A stretch of DNA of 64,000 nucleotides, taken from the NCBI GenBank assembly GCA_037893225.1, contig JAZGUH010000182.1, forward strand, positions 558,001 through 622,000, given 5' to 3'. A program made the position numbers and the translations under genes. Shown in pieces: positions 56,500-64,000 of the stretch (position 1 is its first letter; the number at the start of each line of letters is the position of its first letter). The DNA is from Hippasteria phrygiana (Eukaryota > Echinodermata > Asteroidea > Valvatida > Goniasteridae). The notes beneath the pieces are model-generated. The model did no database searches and was not told the origin of the DNA. It was given only the letters and a program-made list of their open reading frames with translations.

Positions 56500-58430
56500 A
56501 AAAAGTTTTTTACATGGTAAATAATTTTAAAGTTTACATGTTATTTACATGTTAAATAATTTTAAAGTTTACATGTTATGCACGGGTACATGTATATGTT
56601 ACAGTCATAAAGTTAGATATGGACATGTTGCTTACATGCAAAATATCTTTAGAATATACACCTTAACCCTGACCCCCATGAGGTATTCTCTGAGCACCCT
56701 GCCAAACACAACAGAATGCAACAAAATGCAGGGGTGGATTCTGTTGCATTGTGCAGTGAACTCATCTGTACCAGCCTTGTTGTTAGAGGCGTGCATCTTT
56801 TGCTTCCTGTTTAGCCCGCTAAATGCATCAGACCAGGAGACATGCCTTGACTGCTAAATGCAACAACTTGAAACAACTTTTTGCCATTGGTGCATTCTAT
56901 TGCATTTAGCAGGGTTAGGGTTAAAGGTAATGTACAAAATTTGCAAACCTATCAAACTTATGACATGGATAATGGCACCTGGTACATGTACATTGTATAT
57001 GCTGTCATTTTCAAAGAAAAGTGGAATTTTGTGTCAATTTCAAATCCAACAATCGTTGCAAAAACCTGACTTTTTTCCAAATACATGTACTTTCCCCAAA
57101 TCAGCAAATGTAACTTATCCATATTTTGTTTGCAATCATTTACATGTACACATCCCTGGTGAGTGCGAGCTAGCTAGTTTGGTTCCCTGACCTAAAAAAC
57201 ATCCCCAAAAATCCATATATTGTACCATTTCATCTGGCTTTGAACCAGAATACAATGTCACTTTCTCCTTAGTTTTTCCATCAGCCTTTTAACATAAATG
57301 TTTCAGATTCTGCCCATTTCTGAAAATTACAGTAAAAGTGAATGCTGTATATTACCTTAAAATATTCATATATTGGCACATTTACGTGTTAAAAATTAAA
57401 CAAAATGTTTTCTTTTATTCTTTGTCCAAAGTATACTAAAGTGATAAAAGAAAAAAAGACTGGTGTGGTATTTGTACATTTTGATAAATTATCCAACAAT
57501 TCAGTAATTTATTAAATTAATATAACTGGTGAATTGTACCTAAAGGCCAGATCCTACTTCATGTGAATTTTGGATCAAAGGAATTCATCTGAACATTGAA
57601 ACACCATGAACAAATCGATATATTCACTTTGATTTTCCACGCACATGTAAATATTGGGTCCACCCAATTTAACAACCGAAAATGTAGTGTACATTACAAT
57701 ATCACCCTTTTTGAATACAAAAATGAATAAATTTAATGTTCATTGTTGAGTAAAGTAAATCAAGTGTACTGAGCAATTTATACAAACAAGTTGCATAGCA
57801 AGGTTTCCTTACAAGTAATCTACGGATCACGAGTGTCTCCTTTTACCGCAGTCGATCCCTTTGTTTTGTGTTTAAAACAAAGTTACATTCTTAAGGACCT
57901 CAATTACCCCTTTTGAAAGAGTTGTAATGAACCCCCCACCCAAGAATCACTCCATCCAAGTTGCAATAATTAATTAAGATTAATCAAATTTTGTAGACAG
58001 AAACATTTGAAGCATATTTGAAAACAGAAACTGTCTAACATTATTTTCTATTTTCGGTTTGCCATCTTTCAGGGTATATTGGTGCCTTTGGGGTTTTTAT
58101 GTGTGAGCAAAAGATGTTATTTTGGGCTGAAGCCCTCAATCATGGTAACGGTGCCTCTGTTGTCCTGAAAAGCTTGGACATTTTAATGTTTAAGTGCACT
58201 TTTAAATACAATTAACCAAAAAAGGATGTCAATGGTTTTCATTAATCCTCAGAAAAAAAAACTCATTTCGTGGATCCTTTAATCATTGCAACCAGCTCTT
58301 TGTTTTTCCTGCCATAGTTTTTCAGCTATGACATCGCGTATTTTTGAGGCATGGTGATGACTGTCTACTACTTTTCTGCATTCAGTCATGTGCAATAAGT
58401 CCCTTATCTGGCATCTGTCTCTCCTCTCAT
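56500..58430. other. no recognisable gene
   Basis: AT-rich, with repeated TTACATG words at 56100-56600 and short open frames (110 codons at most, 56858-57190) without a motif. It may include the 3' part or untranslated region of the Harbinger transposase. Confidence 0.4.
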
Positions 58431-58433
58431 GCG

Positions 58434-59306
58434 TTACAGGATCCAGTGTAACATCAAGCTTCTTTGATATTGTATCTCTCCCAAGTCAAGACAAATGTTG
58501 TGTAAAACCATACAAGCAAGTGTTGCTTTGGAGACTTCTTGTGGTCCACATTCACTTTTTCTGAGAAGATACCTCCACCTCCCCTTCAGTTGTCCGAAAG
58601 CACATTCTGTTACCATCCTTCCTCTGCTCAAACGATAGTTAAAATGTCGCTGTTTCACATCAGGTACAGCATTGGTGTATGGCTTAAGTAACCACGGGTG
58701 CATTGTGAATGCGGAATCACCAAGGATGAGTGGCGGGATGTGCACATTTCCTAGTTTATGACCAAATTGCTGAATGGCATTGTTTTTCTAAGATGCCGGT
58801 GTACAGTTCTGTTGACTTGAAGATAAGCGAGTCATGTGAGTTACCTGGATACCCACATGATCCCCAAATGAACCTGTACTGTGCATCTACCATGGCCATG
58901 AGTATCACAGAATAAAAGTTTTTAAAGGTGTGATATTCCTTTTTGGAGTCTTGACCACCTTTGGGACATTTGATTGGCTGACCAGGCATATGGAAACTGC
59001 CAGAGTTCTTCCATGTTCAGGATTTTTTCAATGAAGTCACCCTCAGCTTTTGGATATTTCTTATTGACAGCATCATCCCAAAGAAAATCTATGATGGCTT
59101 GTGTGACTTCATTTACAATGTCTGAAATGGTTGAAACACCGAGCCCAGTCAACTGTGAAATGGTGAAATAGTAGTCACCCCTCCCAAGGCGATACAGACA
59201 CACTGCCAGTCTACATTCAGGTGAAACTGGTTCCTCTGCAATTGTTTCTCGCTCAAGTGGACGTCGGATGTGTTGCAGTATGTGTATAAACGTTGCCCGA
59301 GAGATC
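58434..59306 (-). pseudogene. PIF/Harbinger transposase, decayed
   Basis: Three minus-strand segments in three phases make one DDE-type nuclease gene: ERETIAEEPVSPECRLAVCL then YRLGRGDYYFTISQLTGLGV (59306-about 58985); IKCPKGG, YHTFKNFYSVILMAMVDAQY and GSCGYPGNSHDSLIF (58989-58756); FGHKLGNVHIPPLILGDSAF, RGRMVTECAFGQLKGRWRYL and ACMVLHNIC (about 58770-58434). Asp in MVDAQY, Asp in LGDSAF and Glu in VTECAFG match the catalytic triad of the family that includes HARBI1. At least two frame breaks (near 58985 and 58750) rule out function. The upstream edge is a strong acceptor (TTTTTTTCCTCAG, exon starting at 59306), so an upstream exon is expected. Confidence 0.9.
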
Positions 59307-59320
59307 CTGAGGAAAAAAAT
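59307..59320 (-). other. splice acceptor of the Harbinger transposase exon
   Basis: On the minus strand a T-rich tract ending CCTCAG immediately precedes the first recognisable transposase codons. The reading frame is open from this point, and the family often has introns, so I take it as the real exon edge. Confidence 0.65.
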
Positions 59321-59480
59321 AACAAGTTTTATTAATGAACATATATATGTACATGTAAACTTGCTGCTATGTGCATAGTTTTAAAAAAAAATTGTGAACT
59401 TGGTGTGTTAAAAAAAATGGTTGCCAATTAATGATGGTAGCCTACATGGAACTGAGCTGAACAAGGATATTAACAACACA

Positions 59481-59568
59481 GGGCGGGATAGCTCAGTTGG
59501 TAGAGAACTGGAATGGTAATACGGAAATCGCAGGATCAAGCCCCGCTCCAGTAATTTCTTTGTTCAAA
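59481..59568 (+). repeat. tRNA-derived SINE, copy 2
   Basis: It has the A-box-like TAGCTCAGTTGGTAGAGAA, a degenerate B box (GGATCAAGCCCCGC) and the tail TTTCTTTGTTCA. It belongs to the same family as 56408-56495 and sits in the same orientation, just upstream of the Harbinger transposase exon. Confidence 0.75.
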
Positions 59569-59574
59569 TAATTA

Positions 59575-61880
59575 AAAAAATACTATAATGCACCTAGTCA
59601 GTTTCTCTTTGTGGTTCATTTAAAATGCTAAAAAGATTTTGTCACTTTAAATGACATTTGCGACCTCAGCCAATCTCTTTTATTATATTGACTATTTTCT
59701 TTTCTAATATTTTTTGTAGAAATAATAGTGACCTTTCTTCCTCGAGATTGAGTAGCAACCATGCAAATACACACACTCACACTACCACCAATGTGTTTCT
59801 AAATTTGGTACCCTGTTTGTGTTCGTGTATGAACCTTACTACTTGTGTGGACCTGCAAACAAATTATGTCCACAGGATGCAGACAGAGGAAACTGATTAT
59901 GGACTTGCACACATCCACAGTCAGTTTCCTCCTCTCTGAAAAAAAGGTTTATAGAGGAAAAATGGGGTTAAGGTTAGGCCTATCTCTAGAAAAATGAAGG
60001 GGAACAGCGGAGAGGTCCAGAATTCTGGAAGCGAGAAAAGTGAGTATTTAGCCAACGTTTTCTTAACTACACGAATACAGAGGAATGTCCACAGTACGTA
60101 TGGAAGGTACGGCTGTGTACATGCTTGTGTGTGTGTGTGTGTGTTTGTCGCTGCATACTCAGGGCTCGACCTGATAGCGGTCGCCCGGTCGCCAAATGCG
60201 AGTGAAAAAAGCGGCGGGCGAGTCAAAACGCTACCCTTTGTAGTCCGCCGGGCGAGTCAAAAATAAAGTGTATTATAAAAAAAGTTTCTGTTGTGTTTAA
60301 TATATTATGTACCAAATCTCCGTCTTCACGGCCAGTTTTGCCTTGCCCCATATTTACCTTGGCCGCCGTGCCCTTTTTGCAAAAACACAGCCACTACAAT
60401 CCTTCATATTTTTATTTTCGATGTCATGCCAGCCCTTCATAAAATCTCGCTTCACAACACGTTGGCGATCGTACAGAATCACATGCGCACAAACTGAATC
60501 TGGTCCACCCCCACCGCAAGATTAAATGTGTGTATTCGTACAATACACAAAGCAGCAGGAGTATGTACATGTACGGCAACGTTTACGTGCAGTCAACTGA
60601 CTTTCTTTTTCTCAGTACTTGCACGTTCGCGCCTCACAATACACATCGATGTTCGTGTACGAGGAACGCGCCCTGTAGGCGGCGCTATGAAGCACGCCTT
60701 CAGCGCGCTACATACAGCATGGAGGAAGAATTTCTTCTCCATGCATATCTATACAGTAACTTCATGAACTTTGGTCACAACACGCGCGGCGCAATCGCGG
60801 TGTTGTTCCGATTGTCAAAAGTTTCGATGAATAATTAGGCCAAAAAAAATCGATAGAGAAAGAAGATTTCTGCACGTTAATACACAGAACTTGGTCTCTT
60901 TAGTCTGTGTATGTATTTTCCGTGTTCATGAATTTATTTCGAGGTTGTACATGTACCGCTCATACACCGCAGCGTGTTTCCCCGACATTTCCTGCCGCAA
61001 CACGAGGTTCATCGCCCGCAACACAAAGTGCATCGCGCACGCTTATTACCGTACAATAAACGGACAGTGTTGGCCAGTTTCCCATCGTGGTTAGCGTTGT
61101 GCATAGTGATGTGTACGACCTAAATGCTCCATTATTTTAAAGAATTATCGACCGTAAATATTTTTGACATTAATTAAGGCAAGTTTTGATCATTTATTGT
61201 GGCAATTTTTTGTTATAGCTTTTGTAGCGTAAACGGAAATAGTTTAGGCTGAAATTCACATATAATTGAATACCCATGTGATCGGAAGCAGTATGTTTTT
61301 GGTCTCGTAGTCTTACTCTTAGTCTTACTCTTAGTTAAATACGTTTTGAATGGAAAAATCAACAATGCCGCGACCTCCGTGCCCTTTCTGCAGATATATT
61401 TTGGCCTTGGTGCCCTACTTTTATACTGGCCTTGGTGCCCTCCATAATTTTGCTTTATTCAAGGCCAAAGTGGCCTTGCCCTAAAAATTACCAAATTCAA
61501 GGCCTGACACTGTATCAACTAAAAATGAGCAATGTAGTGTTAAAGTAGTTAATGCTTGTTTGCTGAAACGTATATATGATGCCTTATAATTATTATAAGT
61601 TTGCTTGAGAAACTACTGTTAAACATGCGGCGAGTGAAAAAGCTTGCGGACTACCCAAAAGTCTGGTTGAGTAGTCCGGCCGGCGAGTGAAAAAAAAAGT
61701 TAAGGGCAAGCCCTCACATCATACCAAATTGATTTCAGAAATTCTACAAGGTCAAGCCATATACATTCTTATCTATATACTAACTTAGAAACAAAAGGAA
61801 ATCACCAACTTGCAAATATTTTGGATAATGTGTACACAAAAAAGGAGAAAGGGTAGGAAGACAAATGACAAAGTTAGTGT
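59575..61880. other. no gene recognised; scattered G/C-rich repeats
   Basis: Short open frames only. GGGCGAGTCAAAA- and CGGCGAGTGAAAA-type words recur at 60190-60260 and 61630-61695. A GGCCTTGGTGCCCT-type word recurs at 61405-61455, and a weaker form occurs near 60360. A TG dinucleotide run lies at 60125-60145. These look like parts of one or two decayed repeats. Confidence 0.4.
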
Positions 61881-61989
61881 TGCTTAAAGGGGCTGTGTCG
61901 TCACGATCATAGCAGGCTTGCGGCTGTACACTGAATCCCGAACTGATGAACGCATATGAACCCAGTTACTGCAAATAATACCCCACGAC

Positions 61990-62063
61990 CGCGCGCTGAC
62001 CTACAGGGCGCGCGCGCGCTGACCTACAGGGCTCGCGCGCGCTGACCCACAGGGCGCGCGCCA
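61990..62063. repeat. GC-rich tandem repeat, ~27 bp, three copies
   Basis: Three copies of GCGCGCTGACC(T/C)ACAGGG separated by alternating CG runs, inside the TTAA-flanked element. The alternating CG tracts could adopt Z-form DNA. No coding role is seen. Confidence 0.8.
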
Positions 62064-62998
62064 GATCAGATTACAATTGCAATGACTGCTGCATGCATGA
62101 TCCTGTAGTTATGATACATACTGCATGTACAAGTATTTTGTATGTGTTTGTGCCACCAAAAATATACGATAGGCCTACAGTCGAACATAGTCCGTGACAC
62201 CCCACCCGCCAAACGCCATAATGTACCATGACAGAACCAAACGAAAATAAGTAAATAAGTAAATCTGTATTTATAATTGTAAAATAAATAATGCACCAGC
62301 CCCTTCCTATACAAAAATAAAGTTGTAGGCCTATGTATCGAAATAAATTTCGACTAAAATCGGCTGTGCTTGCAATGATGAGCAAATCAAAGTAAAACAG
62401 CTATACTGATGGCGATATTGAGTCCACGACCTTGTGTTACATTTGATGGAAGGACTTTATGGAAAGTTACATCATAAGAGTTATTTCAACACTATCAAAT
62501 AATAAACACAATAATAACAGTTATTACCAATAAATAATATGCGCCAATGAAATGAGATTTCACCAGTGGCGAGTAAATCCGTGTCGAAAAGTGGGGATGA
62601 TTATTGAATTTGTCAACGAAGTACTGCATCTTGAACTTTTTCTCACCGGGGGATACCCCCGCCCCAAACACCGCTTGAAATTTGAAACATCACTTTGTGT
62701 ACAATGTTTCCCTTTTTAAATTTACGAAACAAAAAAGAAATACAAATTCACATACCGAGTACAGGGATCGGATGTACTGTACATGTAATGTATGTACTGT
62801 ACATGTTGACTATACATTACATGTAGACTTGATGTGCGGAAATATTGTTTCACACAGCGAGTTGTTGACAAGTGCCATTGGAATAGCGACCAAGTGAAGT
62901 TGTTTCAGCTCCATCTATCAACTGTTAAAAAACAAATGTACTTCTAAGTTCTAGATTTTAAATTTTTTTTTTCGCTGCTAAAGAACTGTCTGCAGCCA

Positions 62999-63391
62999 CT
63001 ACCCCTCTTTTAGTAGCATGATAATGTTGTTATTGAAGTGATGGGTCAAAATAAGCCTGAAGCTTTTTATCGACCTAAGTTTACAAGCAAGATACGAGCA
63101 AGATACATCCAAATGAATAACACATAATACATAGACCCTTTTACGGATACCCCCGCCTGTGGGATTTTGTGTACAACATTTAGCGCAAACTGTCCCAAGG
63201 CGACAAGACACGTTGCAGTTTTGCTGTGCACATTTACATGGACAAGCACCCCGTGTGCCAAGTCGTCCTCTCTGGCAAGAGTTTCGGCATGTACATGTCA
63301 TAGGTTCTCCAGCGTAAGGTTCTACTTCTATATCGCCAACCTCCAATTCCATGCAACTTTCAGACAAATATTCCATGGCACTTGTGTACAT
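62999..63391 (-). CDS. small cysteine-rich protein fragment in the TTAA element
   Basis: The open frame has 130 codons. Residues about 33-75 are dense in cysteine: CTCRNSC, CPCKCAQQNCNVSC, VCAKCC. The spacing resembles the CXC/tesmin-like zinc-binding tail found at the C-terminus of some transposase-derived proteins, but I cannot match it to a named family. It lies 330 bp from the right inverted repeat of the element, a plausible place for the end of a transposase gene. The N-terminal part (acidic) and the tail after GGGIRKR look less conserved. It is possibly only the last exon of a lost gene. Confidence 0.4.
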   Translation of the reverse strand: MYTSAMEYLSESCMELEVGDIEVEPYAGEPMTCTCRNSCQRGRLGTRGACPCKCAQQNCNVSCRLGTVCAKCCTQNPTGGGIRKRVYVLCVIHLDVSCSYLACKLRSIKSFRLILTHHFNNNIIMLLKEG

Positions 63392-63823
63392 GTGAATGAA
63401 CTTTTATGAAATAAGCAGATGAAATTAGAACGTTTTTTCTAATAATCTTACTCTAAATTAGAGAACTGAGTGCCACGATGTGTGCTACTTGTTTATAAGT
63501 ATGTGTGTACACGTATGTGTATTTCAGTACGCAGACGCTGTACGTGCATGTGGACATGCGTGCGTGTTCCAGGGGGTGTAGTTTCCAAAAGCCAATTCTC
63601 AGAACAGCCATAACAAACGGATGAAGGTTAAAAATAGCACATAACCGAAATGAAGCGCAAGGGGGCGCACTTCAATATTTGATTCGTTAACGCGAGATGG
63701 CGCGACGACACAGCCCCTTTAAGCTCAGTTCTGAATGAAGTTGAGTTCACTTGCTTTAACTATAGAAACCATTATATTGTACAGGATAATAAAATAAACA
63801 TTTCACGAAATGGGGCCAACCCG

Positions 63824-63839
63824 GGGGGGGGGGGGGGGG
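63824..63839 (+). repeat. poly-G tract
   Basis: A G run of about 17 follows CCAACCC, similar to the tracts clustered at 46.7-52.6 kb. Nothing else is recognised between 63723 and the end of the window. Confidence 0.8.
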
Positions 63840-64000
63840 TGTACTCACTTTTATTTTAGGGTAGGGGGGTGCCTCTCATGATTTTGAGGTAAGACCGATG
63901 GCTATACCACTTTGAACTTGCTTTTACTACCATGCATAAACCAATATATAATAGGTTCCCATGATACTAGATTAAAATACCATTGATACCATTGATATAC

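Larger units (their letters stand above)
61888..63718. mobile_element. 1.83-kb element with TTAA duplications
   Basis: The ends AGGGGCTGTGTCGTC and their inverted copy are exact over 15 bp and flanked by TTAA (61884-61887 and 63719-63722). TTAA insertion suggests piggyBac or Kolobok. It contains a small cysteine-rich frame near the right end but no recognisable transposase core, so it is a deletion derivative or a MITE-like form. A G/C-rich tandem (GCGCGCGCTGACCTACAGGG, three copies) lies at 61990-62063. Confidence 0.7.

Overview
The window looks like a repeat-dense stretch of a marine invertebrate genome. It is AT-rich, has candidate spliceosomal signals, tRNA-like SINEs, frequent TACATGTAC-type strings and several eukaryotic transposon superfamilies. 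The mix (Helentron with OTU and endonuclease domains, PIF/Harbinger, an Academ-like element with a RecQ-like helicase, a non-LTR retrotransposon) fits an echinoderm, hemichordate, cephalochordate or lophotrochozoan. Sequence alone does not let me choose among these. I see no confident host gene. Every protein I can place in a family belongs to a mobile element.

Layout. 0-3.8 kb: unassigned sequence with a foldback and a MITE copy. 3.8-5.45 kb: six covarying hairpins followed by two copies of a roughly 605-bp repeat rich in TGACGTCA (the 'CRE family'). 7.8-8.35 kb: a 93-bp tandem repeat. 10.15-12.2 kb: a 36-bp minisatellite with 108-bp higher-order structure, open in more than one frame. 13.6-23.6 kb, minus strand: an almost intact Helentron-type Rep/helicase gene of about 3325 codons, broken by one TAA. 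Its order is PHD finger, a candidate papain-like protease, OTU protease, an 18-residue repeat array, zinc-finger-like region, HuH Rep, Pif1-like helicase and endonuclease/exonuclease/phosphatase domain. 23.7-26 kb: MITEs.

26.6-42.9 kb: head-to-tail and inverted copies of the CRE family. At least five copies end in a perfect hairpin followed by CTAG and T, the layout of a Helitron 3' end. Two carry a short antisense piece of Helentron helicase just upstream of that end. I infer that these arrays are non-autonomous Helitron/Helentron derivatives.

44.1-59.3 kb: a nested set. A PIF/Harbinger-like pair (Myb/SANT gene on plus, DDE transposase on minus, both decayed) was interrupted by a 5'-truncated LINE, which was then interrupted by a 9.44-kb DNA transposon with roughly 100-bp inverted repeats and a 9-bp target duplication. 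The 9.44-kb element retains one exon of a RecQ-like helicase and repeated CAGTCTGTGGTT sites, and it suggests the AcademH lineage. 55-57 kb: foldbacks and a SINE. 61.9-63.7 kb: an element with TTAA target duplications and a small cysteine-rich reading frame.
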